From an uncultured Marvinbryantia sp. (lineage in GTDB: Bacteria; Bacillota; Clostridia; Lachnospirales; Lachnospiraceae): a DNA stretch of 64,000 nucleotides. The DNA lies in assembly GCA_937915375.1 (NCBI GenBank), contig CALDMO010000043.1, positions 1-64,000 of the forward strand, given 5' to 3'. A program made the translations under genes and the position numbers. Within the stretch, counting starts at the first letter, position 1. Each line of letters begins with the position of its first letter. A model generated the notes under the pieces. It did not search any database, had not been told where the DNA came from, and was given only the letters and a program-made list of their open reading frames with translations. Positions 24,636 through 33,482 of the stretch are shown here, piece after piece.

Positions 24636-26090
24636 TTATTTCCGCAGCGTCTTTAATATCCCCATACATTTCGGCAGCAGCAGTTTCGCCGCGATCGCGC
24701 ATCCGACGAGCAGCACCGCATAGCGTACAGCGAAAGGAGCGGAAAACAGTGTCATGCTTGCGCAGCAGAGCGTAAAGTACGCAACGCAGATGAGCACACT
24801 TTTTTTCATGGGAATGATGATGGTACCGGTGATGCGGTATTCAAGCCATCCTTGTACGAGCATCAGCACGAAATAAGAAAATGCGGTCGTGTAGGCGGCT
24901 GCCTGATAGCCGAAACGCAGGATGCAGAAATAGTTCAGAGCTACGTTCAGCAGCATGGTACCAACGGTCGCGGCGGCTACAAAGCCGGTCTTTTTATGAA
25001 AGTTTTCCACAGCAGTGTAGCTGTAGCTGTAAAAACGGAAGAGCGTACCGCACAGCATCGGCGCGATCAGATAAACAGTCGGACCGTATTTGGTTCCGCC
25101 GAGCACCAGCACGATTTCAGGGGAGATCAGTACCAGCATCCAGGAAAGGATACCAAAAGCATGCATGATGATTGTCCAGGGTTTTTCTACATCCGCAGTT
25201 TCATTTCTGGACATTTTTTCAAACAGCCACGGCAGCCAGGCATTCCAGACGGAATCTTCGAGGATCCAGATAATAAAGGAAACGGTAGTTCCGAGTGTAA
25301 TGAACGAGGAAGCCTGTTTGCCAATCATGTTTGTGACCATGATCTTGTCGGCCTGATTCATGATTTGGATTGAAATTGCTTCCGGGATCAGCGGCAGACT
25401 GTAGAGCAGACCGTATTTCCAGTAGGAGTGGGAAAATCCTTTTTTTCCCTGTTTCCAGATTAGTACCGCGATGATTGCGCCGCCAAGTACATGCGGTATG
25501 TAAAAGCCGATCACACGCAGGGAAACAAGATGCTCGGAAAGGCCGGCATTTTTGCCGAGCCAGATCAAAAGCAGGGAGAGCAGAGTTGCCGGGATCACTG
25601 TGAGGGAGGTTACCAGAGTGCTCATCTTGTAGCGCATCATTTGTTTTTCACGGCGCTGCAAAAACAGGATCGCCGTATAGGCAAAAATATAGAGAAACGC
25701 CATATAAAACATCAGATCGTTCATACCGCAGTTGCAGATGGTCTTGATTTCTTCCTTAAAAAACAGACTGACGGTAAATACCGCGCCGATCGCGAGGAAA
25801 GAGAGCGTCTGCGAAGAAGAGACGTATTCATTGTAGCGTTCTTTCATATCGTATTTGGCGCGGTCCACGCTTTTCCATAAACATAAGGAAAGTGTTGGCA
25901 CGGCGATCAGCAGCCACGATTCGTATACGCGGATATCGTTGTACTGTTCGTTCGTCAAAAGCCGCGTCAGAAACGGCGTTACCAGAAACGTGATGCCGCG
26001 CACCAGAAGCTGTGCGAATACATAGAACAGGCCGGCTTTGACGGCCAGACGATTGAGTGAATTTTTATCGGTAGTTGAATTATTTTTCAT
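24636..26090 (-). CDS. Polysaccharide flippase/exporter, Wzx/MATE-like
   Basis: Moves lipid-linked glycan across the membrane. The 484-residue protein has about 14 membrane helices and an N-terminal family pattern (LAVKAGLFYVFAQLLVRGITFLVTP is cut here to its start, LAVKAGLFYVFAQ, then TRLLTNEQYNDIRVYESW), plus the mid-protein NQADKIMVTNMIG segment typical of this family. ATG 26090 follows AGGAAAGG; upstream in-frame codons run into the promoter. It is convergent to the GT2/ATP-grasp genes, with its own strong promoter. Confidence 0.9.
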   Translation of the reverse strand: MKNNSTTDKNSLNRLAVKAGLFYVFAQLLVRGITFLVTPFLTRLLTNEQYNDIRVYESWLLIAVPTLSLCLWKSVDRAKYDMKERYNEYVSSSQTLSFLAIGAVFTVSLFFKEEIKTICNCGMNDLMFYMAFLYIFAYTAILFLQRREKQMMRYKMSTLVTSLTVIPATLLSLLLIWLGKNAGLSEHLVSLRVIGFYIPHVLGGAIIAVLIWKQGKKGFSHSYWKYGLLYSLPLIPEAISIQIMNQADKIMVTNMIGKQASSFITLGTTVSFIIWILEDSVWNAWLPWLFEKMSRNETADVEKPWTIIMHAFGILSWMLVLISPEIVLVLGGTKYGPTVYLIAPMLCGTLFRFYSYSYTAVENFHKKTGFVAAATVGTMLLNVALNYFCILRFGYQAAAYTTAFSYFVLMLVQGWLEYRITGTIIIPMKKSVLICVAYFTLCCASMTLFSAPFAVRYAVLLVGCAIAAKLLLPKCMGILKTLRK

Positions 26091-26142
26091 AAGCTGCCTT
26101 TCCTGATAAAATAGGGATAGAATAGTTACGAATACTTGTTTG

Positions 26143-26171
26143 AGTATAACAGAAATACAGGTATCTGGCAA
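26143..26171 (-). promoter_or_regulatory. Promoter of the flippase gene
   Basis: On the minus strand: TTGCCA (26166-26171), 17 bases, extended TGT, TATACT (26143-26148). Confidence 0.8.
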
Positions 26172-26265
26172 GCAACTGCAAATAGCTGCAAATGAATGAA
26201 AATATACATTTTCATGCATAAAACGGCAAAAATGAATATTTATGCAAAAATTTGTGTATATTCTA

Positions 26266-26294
26266 TTGACAAACAGGAAAAAGAGTGTTAGTTT
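26266..26294 (+). promoter_or_regulatory. Promoter of the amino-acid ABC operon
   Basis: Consensus TTGACA (26266-26271), 17 bases, extended TGT and TAGTTT (26289-26294). The divergent spacer 26172-26265 is AT-rich with repeated TTTTCATGCA/AAATGAATAT-like words; no clear operator is seen. Confidence 0.65.
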
Positions 26295-26334
26295 AGTAAT
26301 CAGCAATGAACTTAATAGATTTCAAGGAGGATAT

Positions 26335-27174
26335 ATGGTTATGAAGAAATTAATCGCAGCAGCGCTTACAGGAGCAATGGCAGCAGCATTTTGTGTACCG
26401 GCAATGGCAGAGGAGGATGGAAAATTGGTTATGGCTACAAACGCAACTTTTCCGCCGTATGAATATTATGACGCAGACAAACAGATTGTTGGTATCGATG
26501 TAGAAGTTGCCGGTCTGATCGCGGAAAAACTTGGTTTGGAACTGGAAGTTTCCGATATGGAATTTGATTCTATCATCGCGGCGGTAAAACAGGGTAAAGC
26601 GGATATCGGTATGGCAGGTATCACGATTACGGAAGAACGTAAGAAAAACGTGGCGTTTAGCGATACTTATACAAAAGCAACGCAGATGATCATTGTTCAG
26701 GAAGGCAGTGCGATTGCTTCTCCGGATGATTTGAAAGATGTAAAGATTGGCGTTCAGACAGGAACAACAGGTGATCTGTATGTATCTGATCTTTCTGAGG
26801 ACGGCGTGGAAGTAATGCAGTTCTCCAAAGGTATCGATGCAGTGATCGCGTTGACACAGGGAAAGGTGGACGCAGTTGTGATTGACGGCGAACCGGCAAA
26901 AGTATTTGTAGAAGGTAATGAAGGGCTGGTTCTTCTGGACGAAGCGTTTACAGAAGAAGAGTACGCAATTGCGGTTGCTCCGGAAAATGAGGAACTGCTC
27001 GAGCAGATCAATACTGCATTAGCTGAACTGGAAGAGAGCGGCGAACTGCAGGCAGTAGTTGATAAATACATCAGCAGCGATAGTGCAGAAGAAGAAACTA
27101 CAGAGGCAGCGACGGAAGCAGCAGAGGAAGAAACGACAGAAGCTGCGGAAACAGAAACTACAGAAGCGGAATAA
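26335..27174 (+). CDS. Amino-acid ABC transporter substrate-binding protein with acidic ETTEA tail
   Basis: Periplasmic-binding-protein fold of the polar amino-acid (family 3) type: ATNATFPPYEYYD, GIDVEVAGLIAEKLG, DSIIAAVKQGKADIGMAG, GVQTGTTGD. A signal peptide ends at about AMA/EE. Unlike most Gram-positive binding proteins it has no clear lipobox; the only cysteine in the signal sits in AAFCVP. The last 35 residues are a low-complexity Glu/Thr/Ala tail. AGGAGG fits ATG 26335; ATG 26341 is also possible. Permease and ATPase follow at once. Substrate is likely glutamine, glutamate or cystine, undecided. Confidence 0.9.
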   Translation: MVMKKLIAAALTGAMAAAFCVPAMAEEDGKLVMATNATFPPYEYYDADKQIVGIDVEVAGLIAEKLGLELEVSDMEFDSIIAAVKQGKADIGMAGITITEERKKNVAFSDTYTKATQMIIVQEGSAIASPDDLKDVKIGVQTGTTGDLYVSDLSEDGVEVMQFSKGIDAVIALTQGKVDAVVIDGEPAKVFVEGNEGLVLLDEAFTEEEYAIAVAPENEELLEQINTALAELEESGELQAVVDKYISSDSAEEETTEAATEAAEEETTEAAETETTEAE

Positions 27175-27184
27175 TAGGTAAGAT

Positions 27185-27874
27185 ATGCAGGCATTAAAAG
27201 AAAAAATTATTTTTAACTTCATAGAGGACAATCGTTGGATGTATTTGGTAGATGGCCTCAAGGCTACGATGATCATTACCGTATTTGCGGTAATGATCGG
27301 TATCCTGCTTGGTTTTCTTGTGGCGGTTGTCCGTTCCACGAATGAAAAGACCGGGAAACTGAAGCTGCTGAATATGGTCTGTAAGGTATATCTGACCGTG
27401 ATTCGCGGTACACCGGTTGTTGTGCAGCTTTTGATTATTTATTTTGTTGTTTTTGAATCGGTCAATATCGATCAGATTATTGTGGCGACCCTGGCTTTTG
27501 GTTTTAACTCTGGAGCTTATGTGGCAGAGATTATCCGCAGCGGCATCATGTCCATTGACAATGGACAGTTTGAGGCTGGACGCAGTCTCGGTTTCACTTA
27601 TCCGCAGACGATGATTTATATTATTCTGCCGCAGGCGTTTAAAAATGTGCTTCCGGCATTGGCAAATGAATTTATCGTATTATTGAAGGAAACGTCGGTT
27701 GCCGGGTGGATCGGAATGGTCGATCTGACGAAGGCGGGCACGATCATTCAGAGCCGTACCTATGAACCGTTTTTACCGTTGGTTGCGGTAGCGCTGATCT
27801 ATCTGGCGCTGGTTATGCTCTTTACCAAGCTGGTAAGTTTGCTCGAGAGGAGGCTGAGAAACAGTGAACGCTAA
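27185..27874 (+). CDS. Amino-acid ABC transporter permease (HisM/GlnP type)
   Basis: A 229-residue inner-membrane permease with about five helices, the family start GLKATMIITVFAV, RGTPVVVQLLIIYF and the coupling-loop EAGRSLGFTYPQTMIYIILPQA. It would form a homodimer with two GlnQ-type ATPases. The start is 11 bases after the binding-protein stop and the end overlaps the ATPase gene by 11 bases. Confidence 0.95.
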   Translation: MQALKEKIIFNFIEDNRWMYLVDGLKATMIITVFAVMIGILLGFLVAVVRSTNEKTGKLKLLNMVCKVYLTVIRGTPVVVQLLIIYFVVFESVNIDQIIVATLAFGFNSGAYVAEIIRSGIMSIDNGQFEAGRSLGFTYPQTMIYIILPQAFKNVLPALANEFIVLLKETSVAGWIGMVDLTKAGTIIQSRTYEPFLPLVAVALIYLALVMLFTKLVSLLERRLRNSER

Positions 27875-28604
27875 TGAGGCTTTAATCCGGGTAGAGGACC
27901 TGAAAAAAGAGTTTGTCGGTGTCCATGCCTTAAACGGTGTGACGACCGAGATTAAAAAAGGCGAGGTTGTATTTATAGTCGGACCGTCCGGTTCCGGTAA
28001 AAGTACCTTCCTTCGCTGTTTGAACCGTCTGGAAGATCCGACGGGCGGACATATTTATTTTGACGGCGTTGACCTGATGGACAAAAAGGTAAACATCAAC
28101 AAGCATCGCCAGAAGATGGGAATGGTGTTCCAGCATTTTAATTTGTTCCCGCACATGACGATCTTAAAAAATATGACAGTCGCACCGGTAAAACTGCAGG
28201 GTGTCAATCCAAAAGAGGCGGAGGAGCAGGCATTAAGGCTGTTGGAGCGTGTCGGACTTGCCGACAGGGCCAATGCTTATCCAAGTCAATTGTCCGGAGG
28301 ACAGAAACAGCGTGTGGCGATTGTGCGTGCGCTTTGTATGAAACCGGAGGTACTGCTTTTTGACGAACCGACAAGTGCGCTTGATCCGGAGATGGTCGGA
28401 GAGGTACTTGAGGTTATGCGGGAACTGGCCAAAGAGCATATGACGATGGTTGTTGTGACGCATGAGATGGGATTTGCCAGAGAGGTTGCAGACCGTATTC
28501 TCTTTATGGCAGAAGGAAAAGTGCTGGAAGAGGGCGCTCCGGATGAATTTTTTAATCATCCGAAGAACGAGCGTTTGAAAGCATTTTTAAGTAAGGTTAT
28601 ATAA
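27864..28604 (+). CDS. Amino-acid ABC transporter ATPase (GlnQ type)
   Basis: Energises uptake by the preceding permease. Walker A GPSGSGKST, Q-loop VFQHFNLFPHMT, signature LSGGQKQRVAI, Walker B LLFDEPTSALDPE and H-loop VVTHEMGFA are intact. It has 246 residues; the start is GTG 27864 with GAGAGGAGG upstream inside the permease gene. A terminator follows. Confidence 0.96.
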   Translation: MNANEALIRVEDLKKEFVGVHALNGVTTEIKKGEVVFIVGPSGSGKSTFLRCLNRLEDPTGGHIYFDGVDLMDKKVNINKHRQKMGMVFQHFNLFPHMTILKNMTVAPVKLQGVNPKEAEEQALRLLERVGLADRANAYPSQLSGGQKQRVAIVRALCMKPEVLLFDEPTSALDPEMVGEVLEVMRELAKEHMTMVVVTHEMGFAREVADRILFMAEGKVLEEGAPDEFFNHPKNERLKAFLSKVI

Positions 28605-28614
28605 AGGATCTTGC

Positions 28615-28643
28615 AGGGCGGGGATTTTCCCCGTCCTTTTTTT
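28615..28643 (+). terminator. Terminator of the amino-acid ABC operon
   Basis: AGGGCGGGG and CCCCGTCCT form a nine-pair GC-rich stem (one G-U) with loop ATTTT, then T7. Confidence 0.92.
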
Positions 28644-28686
28644 AGAATGCGCAGTTTATTTTGACGAATTGTGCGAAAAAATTTAC

Positions 28687-28715
28687 TTGCAATAGAGAGT
28701 GGAACTATATATGAT
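28687..28715 (+). promoter_or_regulatory. Promoter of folC copy 2
   Basis: TTGCAA (28687-28692), 17 bases, TATGAT (28710-28715); leader of about 40 bases. Confidence 0.75.
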
Positions 28716-28760
28716 AGTAAAGGTAAGAAAATAATCTCAGATATCAGGAAGTGTATAAAA

Positions 28761-30068
28761 ATGACATATGAAGAAGCGGTTGACTATATTGAAAGCACAC
28801 CGAAATTTACAAAGAAAAACGGACCGGATAATACAATAGAGCTGGTAAGACGGCTGGGGCATCCGGAGAGAAATATGAAAGTGATTCATGTAGCTGGTAC
28901 AAACGGCAAAGGTTCTGTCTGCGCCTTTTTATCCAATATGCTGACAGCGGGCGGGAAAAAGACCGGACTGTTTACATCGCCGCATTTGGTTAAGCTGAAT
29001 GAGCGCTTTCAGATTGATCATGAGACGGCTACGGATCTCGAGTTTACGGCGGCTTTTGAGGAAGTGATGGGACATGTTCACGCGATGATCGAGGACGGCT
29101 TTGCTCATCCGGCTTATTTTGAACTGCTGTTTGCGATGATGCTGGTGATTTTCCGTGATCGGAAAGTAGAATATGCCGTGTTGGAAACCGGGCTGGGCGG
29201 CCGGTTGGATGCCACGAATATTGTGGAGCGTCCGGTTTTGACTGTGCTGACATCGATCAGTCTGGATCATACTGAAATCCTCGGTGATACGATCGGGCAG
29301 ATCGCCCGCGAAAAAGCGGGGATCATCAAAGAGGGCGTGCCTCTGGTCTTTGACGGACGAAACGAAGAGGCGGCACAGGTAATCGAGGAAAGTGCAAAAG
29401 AAAAGCATGCACCATACATTTCTTTGCAGGAATCTATGTATGAGATTGCGGGAAAAACAGAGCAAAGCATTGATTTTGTTTTAAATGTTGGGTATTATGA
29501 GCATAATCATATCCGCATTCCGTTTCCGGCTGAGTATCAGGCTGCAAACAGTGCGCTGGCGCTTCTTGGCATGGAGCTGCTTGATCCCGAACATGAAATT
29601 TCTCTGCAGGTACGCAAAGACGCGATGGAGCATACGACATGGCAGGGGCGCATGGAAACCGTGATGCCGGGCGTTATTGTAGATGGTGCGCATAATGCGG
29701 ATGGGATTCTGCAGTTTGCCAAAACATTGTCACAGGTAGAGGCTGGGCGAAAGGTTGTGCTGTTGTTTTCGGCGGTTGTGGAAAAGAATTACGAGAAGAT
29801 GATAAAAACCATTTGCGATACCGGACGTCTTTCGGAGATTGTTGTGACGGAGATTCACGGCGGCCGTATCGTACCGGCAGATCAGCTGGCAGAAGTATTT
29901 CGGAAATATACACAGGTGCCGGTGACAGCGGTGTCTGAAAATGCGGAAGCGTTTGCGCTGGCGCTTAAGAAAAAAAGAGCGCTTGCGGAGGATGCGCTGC
30001 TGTTTTGTGCCGGAAGTCTTTATCTGGTAGGCGAGCTGAAAGAAATCATAGAGGAGAAGTATCGATGA
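28761..30068 (+). CDS. folC: Folylpolyglutamate synthase, copy 2
   Basis: Second complete Mur-ligase-type FolC, 435 residues, with AGTNGKGSVCAFLS, TSPHLVKLNERF, ETGLGGRLDATN, REKAGIIKEG and DGAHNADGI. Compared with copy 1 it keeps TSPHL, where copy 1 has VSPTLF, so the two differ near the folate site and may prefer different substrates. AGGAAG is nine bases before ATG 28761. It has its own promoter outside the THF operon and overlaps a 48-residue gene as ATGA. Confidence 0.93.
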   Translation: MTYEEAVDYIESTPKFTKKNGPDNTIELVRRLGHPERNMKVIHVAGTNGKGSVCAFLSNMLTAGGKKTGLFTSPHLVKLNERFQIDHETATDLEFTAAFEEVMGHVHAMIEDGFAHPAYFELLFAMMLVIFRDRKVEYAVLETGLGGRLDATNIVERPVLTVLTSISLDHTEILGDTIGQIAREKAGIIKEGVPLVFDGRNEEAAQVIEESAKEKHAPYISLQESMYEIAGKTEQSIDFVLNVGYYEHNHIRIPFPAEYQAANSALALLGMELLDPEHEISLQVRKDAMEHTTWQGRMETVMPGVIVDGAHNADGILQFAKTLSQVEAGRKVVLLFSAVVEKNYEKMIKTICDTGRLSEIVVTEIHGGRIVPADQLAEVFRKYTQVPVTAVSENAEAFALALKKKRALAEDALLFCAGSLYLVGELKEIIEEKYR

Positions 30069-30211
30069 TTAATTACGAAGAAGAACTGAAGAAGTTTCAT
30101 CCGAGTCTTGATGTGAACGAGGCGGAGGATGCAATCTATAAACGCGATTTTACGGATATCACAGATATTTTAAAAGAAATGCTGCGTGAAGAAAAGAACA
30201 GAAGAAAATAA
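30065..30211 (+). CDS. Small charged protein, 48 residues, unknown
   Basis: Begins MINYEEELKKFHPSLDVNE and ends LREEKNRRK; highly charged, helical, no cysteine, no signal. ATGA overlap with folC and GAGGAGAAG upstream indicate real translation, and the next gene starts 12 bases later. I do not recognise a family. It may be a partner of the zinc-ribbon/TPR protein encoded next. Confidence 0.6.
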   Translation: MINYEEELKKFHPSLDVNEAEDAIYKRDFTDITDILKEMLREEKNRRK

Positions 30212-30223
30212 GGAGGAAGTCGT

Positions 30224-31780
30224 ATGAAATGTATTTACTGCGGCACTCCGTTATCTTCGATTGATTACTGCAGCGGCTGCGGCGCGGATGTTTCTATCTT
30301 AAAACGTATCGTGCGCATTTCCAATCTGCTTTATAATGAGGGATTGGAAAAGGCAAGTGTCCGGGATCTTTCCGGCGCGATTTCCTGCCTGAAACGGAGC
30401 CTGAAATTTAATAAAGAGAATGTGGATGCCAGAAACCTGTTAGGGCTTGTGTATTATGAGACTGGAGAGGTCGTTTCTGCTTTAAGCGAATGGGTGATCA
30501 GCAAAAATATTCAGCCGGAAAATAATGCGGCGGATGCATACATATCGAAGCTGCAGTCCAATAAAAATAAGCTGGATGCGATCAATCAGACAATCCGCAA
30601 ATACAATCAGTCATTGACCTACTGTAAACAGGACAATGATGATATGGCAGTGATCCAGTTAAAGCGCGTGCTGGCACAGAATCCAAATCTGATCAAGGGT
30701 TATCATCTGTTGGCGCTGCTGTATTTAAAACAGCAGGAGTATGAAAAAGCCCGCCGTCTCTTAAAAAAAGCGGCGCAGATCGATACGACCAATACGACGA
30801 CGCTTCGCTATTTGAATGAGGTAGAAGAGGCAACCGGCATCGGCACAAATTTAAATGAGAAAAAATTGCTGAAAAGGCGTATCCGTCCGGTGGAAGAGGA
30901 GAAAAAAATTCTTGGTCCGACTTCATATATGAGCGGCAATGATATGATCATTCAGCCGACTACGTTTCGGGAAAGTTCGACGATGGCGACGTTTCTGAAT
31001 ATTTTGCTTGGTTTTTTACTTGGGGCGGCATTGGTCTGGTTTCTGGCGATTCCGGCGAATACCAGAAAAATCAATCAGAGCGCGAATCAGCAGGTGACAG
31101 ACGCGAATACTAAGCTGGCGGCGGAGAGCGCCAAGGTGAGTACGCTCAAAGAAGAGATTGAAGGCTATCAGGCGAAGGTAGATAAGGCGAAACAGACGAT
31201 GGAGGACGCAAATGCCAAGGCGGAGGGTTATGATGTATTGCTGTCCGCAGCGGTGAAATATTTGTCCGGCGATCAGACGGGGGCCGGGACGGAACTTGCG
31301 GATGTAGAACCGAAAAATCTGGATGGCAACGGAAAGGCATTGTATGATGCCATTCAAGGAGCGGCGAAATCCTCTATTTACAGCGCGCAGTACAGCGAAG
31401 GGACAACTGCGTATGCGCAGGGAGACTACGATAAGGCGATCGAATTGCTGACAAAAGCGACCGAGACAGATGAGACGCAGTATGACGCCTGGTATTATTT
31501 GGTGTTTTCCTATTACAATAAAGGGGATACGGCAAATGCGGATAAGACCCTTGCGGAGACGATCCGTCGTTTCCCGGCTTATCAGGCGGATCTTGAACAG
31601 TATATTACAGATAAAACCGTGCTGAATCATACCGCAGGGGCGCCGGAGACAGACGCCGACGGCAATCCGGTACAGCAGGAAACAAACGCAGACGGTACGA
31701 CCGTCACAGACACTACAACGACAGATACAGACGCAGGTTATACAGATCCGTATGCCGACGGTGAAGTACAGGTTTGGTAA
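30224..31780 (+). CDS. Zinc-ribbon, TPR-repeat, single-pass membrane protein
   Basis: A 518-residue protein of unknown role. Domains in order: a zinc ribbon (CIYCG, C16/C19 in CSGCG), cytoplasmic TPR-like helices about 30-200 (ARNLLGLVYYETGEVVSA, GYHLLALLYLKQQEYEKA), one membrane helix near 258-278 (FLNILLGFLLGAALVWFL), an external coiled coil about 285-335, a further TPR region about 380-460 (TTAYAQGDYDKAIELL), and a Thr/Asp-rich tail. TPR units on both sides of the membrane suggest a scaffold linking inside and outside. AGGAGG precedes ATG 30224. Confidence 0.8.
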   Translation: MKCIYCGTPLSSIDYCSGCGADVSILKRIVRISNLLYNEGLEKASVRDLSGAISCLKRSLKFNKENVDARNLLGLVYYETGEVVSALSEWVISKNIQPENNAADAYISKLQSNKNKLDAINQTIRKYNQSLTYCKQDNDDMAVIQLKRVLAQNPNLIKGYHLLALLYLKQQEYEKARRLLKKAAQIDTTNTTTLRYLNEVEEATGIGTNLNEKKLLKRRIRPVEEEKKILGPTSYMSGNDMIIQPTTFRESSTMATFLNILLGFLLGAALVWFLAIPANTRKINQSANQQVTDANTKLAAESAKVSTLKEEIEGYQAKVDKAKQTMEDANAKAEGYDVLLSAAVKYLSGDQTGAGTELADVEPKNLDGNGKALYDAIQGAAKSSIYSAQYSEGTTAYAQGDYDKAIELLTKATETDETQYDAWYYLVFSYYNKGDTANADKTLAETIRRFPAYQADLEQYITDKTVLNHTAGAPETDADGNPVQQETNADGTTVTDTTTTDTDAGYTDPYADGEVQVW

Positions 31781-31803
31781 TCAAAAGAGAAACCTCGAGG
31801 CAG

Positions 31804-31837
31804 GGGCTGCTACGTGAAAACGTGGCGGTCCTTTTTT
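31804..31837 (+). terminator. Terminator after the zinc-ribbon/TPR gene
   Basis: Twelve-pair stem with several G-U pairs, GGGCTGCTACGT (31804-31815) with ACGTGGCGGTCC (31820-31831), GAAA tetraloop, then T6. Confidence 0.9.
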
Positions 31838-31908
31838 CGTGAATCATAGAATCTTTGTTTTTAGAGAATCCAGGATCGTTATATTAAGAAATAAAAAGGA
31901 GCAGACAT

Positions 31909-32241
31909 ATGGATACCTATTTTAAATTGCATGGCACAGATCTGACCATTTGTGTCCCATCTGAACTCGACCACCATAACGCGGAAAAAATCCGCCGCGG
32001 TTCGGACCAGTTGATCCAGAACCGTAACATTCGCCGGATTATTTTTGATTTTCAGAAAACACAGTTTATGGACAGCTCCGGCATCGGTATGATTATGGGA
32101 CGTTATAAAAATATTCGTTTTATGGGAGGCGAAGTAATCGCCGTGCATGTAAATGAGAGGGTAAACCGGATTCTCACTTTATCTGGTATTTATAAGGTGA
32201 TCGACATTTATGAGGAACTGCCGCAGGAGGTACTGAGATGA
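31909..32241 (+). CDS. spoIIAA: Anti-sigma-F factor antagonist
   Basis: STAS-domain protein that frees sigma-F in the forespore when dephosphorylated by SpoIIE. The 110-residue protein has the phosphorylation motif FMDSSGIGM with S57 matching Bacillus Ser58. AAAAGGAG precedes ATG 31909. The stop overlaps spoIIAB as ATGA. The 70-base upstream spacer holds no convincing sigma-H promoter or 0A box that I could identify, though this is where they would be expected. Confidence 0.96.
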   Translation: MDTYFKLHGTDLTICVPSELDHHNAEKIRRGSDQLIQNRNIRRIIFDFQKTQFMDSSGIGMIMGRYKNIRFMGGEVIAVHVNERVNRILTLSGIYKVIDIYEELPQEVLR

Positions 32242-32699
32242 ACGGAGAAAACAGGATGCAGACAAATGAGATGAAAATTGAATTTGAGAGCCGTTCATGC
32301 AACGAAAGCTTTGCCCGTGTAGCGGTGGCAGCCTTTATGACGCAGCTGAATCCAACCTTAGAGGAAGTGGCGGATGTAAAAACCGCGCTTTCTGAGGCAG
32401 TGACAAACGCGATTGTACATGGCTATGAGAATGCGGTCAGAATCGTTACCATCCGCTGCAGTGTCTGCGGCAATGAATTGCGCCTGTCCGTTTCAGATGA
32501 GGGCAAAGGGATTGAAGATATTGAAAAAGCGATGGAGCCGTTGTTTACGACAAAGCCGGACAGTGAACGCTCCGGGATGGGATTTGCCTTTATGGAAGCG
32601 TTTATGGACAGCGTGCAGGTAGAGTCTGAAGTGAATAAAGGAACCGTTGTGACTATGACTAAAAAAATCGGCAGAAGCAGCAGCCAGTATCAGAACTGA
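32238..32699 (+). CDS. spoIIAB: Anti-sigma-F factor, serine kinase
   Basis: GHKL-type kinase that binds sigma-F and phosphorylates SpoIIAA. N-box SEAVTNAIVHGYE, G1 box SDEGKGIED, and the SERSGMGFAFMEAF lid/G2 region are present in 153 residues. ATG 32238 is supported by AGGAGG eight bases before it, giving an N-terminus about ten residues longer than Bacillus; ATG 32271 is the alternative matching Bacillus length. Confidence 0.96.
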   Translation: MNGENRMQTNEMKIEFESRSCNESFARVAVAAFMTQLNPTLEEVADVKTALSEAVTNAIVHGYENAVRIVTIRCSVCGNELRLSVSDEGKGIEDIEKAMEPLFTTKPDSERSGMGFAFMEAFMDSVQVESEVNKGTVVTMTKKIGRSSSQYQN

Positions 32700-32713
32700 A
32701 AGGAACGTCTTAG

Positions 32714-33436
32714 ATGGAGCATACCCTTGCGTTAATCAAACGAGCACACGAGGGGGATAAAGCAGCCAGGGAACAGTTGGTAGAAGAAAATCTGGGACTT
32801 GTTTACACGATTGTGAAACGATTTGCAGGAAGAGGTACGGAGATGGAGGATTTGGTGCAGATCGGCAGCATCGGTCTGTTAAAAGCGATCGACCATTTTG
32901 ATCTGAGCTTTGACGTAAAATTTTCGACATATGCAGTGCCGATGATCGCCGGAGAGATCAAGCGATTTTTGAGGGATGACGGTATGCTGAAGGTCAGCCG
33001 CATTTTAAAGGAGACGGCGTATAAATCATCACTTGCCAGAGAGATGCTGGAAAAGGCACTTGGGAGAGAACCGACTCTGGAGGAGATTGAAAAGGAGACG
33101 GGAATCGCGAAAGAAGAAATTGTGCTGGCGATGGAAGCGGCTGCGGAGGTGGAATCTTTGCAGAAACCGGTTTATCAGAGCGATGGCACTGCGCTTTATT
33201 TGGAAGACCGTATTGAGGAAAAAGTAAATCAGAATGAAAAAATATTAAATCAGATGCTGCTGCAGCATCTTTTGAGTATCCTGGAGGAAAAGGAACGTAC
33301 GCTGATCGAGCTTCGTTATTTTCGGGAAAAAACACAGAGCGAGATTGCCGCGGAACTTTCCATGACGCAGGTGCAGGTGTCGCGTATGGAGAAAAAAATC
33401 ATTCAGAAAATGCGCGCGGAGGTAGAAAAGGAATAA
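32714..33436 (+). CDS. sigF: RNA polymerase sigma-F factor
   Basis: Forespore-specific sigma factor, 240 residues. Region 2 (LVQIGSIGLLKAIDHFDLSFDVKFSTYAVPMI begins LVQIGSIGLLKAID), region 3 helices and region 4 with RYFREKTQSEIAAELSMTQVQ are intact. It is third in the classic spoIIAA-AB-sigF order, 14 bases after spoIIAB, and is followed by spoVAA, a common clostridial arrangement. Confidence 0.96.
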   Translation: MEHTLALIKRAHEGDKAAREQLVEENLGLVYTIVKRFAGRGTEMEDLVQIGSIGLLKAIDHFDLSFDVKFSTYAVPMIAGEIKRFLRDDGMLKVSRILKETAYKSSLAREMLEKALGREPTLEEIEKETGIAKEEIVLAMEAAAEVESLQKPVYQSDGTALYLEDRIEEKVNQNEKILNQMLLQHLLSILEEKERTLIELRYFREKTQSEIAAELSMTQVQVSRMEKKIIQKMRAEVEKE

Positions 33437-33482
33437 TTCGCCGCGCCAGGGAAATACTATGAAAAAACAACAGGAGATTATT

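Noticed and set aside
31838..31908. Sigma-H promoter and Spo0A box before spoIIAA
   Set aside because: AGGAT and GAAAT words occur but not at the right spacing, and no TGTCGAA-like box is visible.
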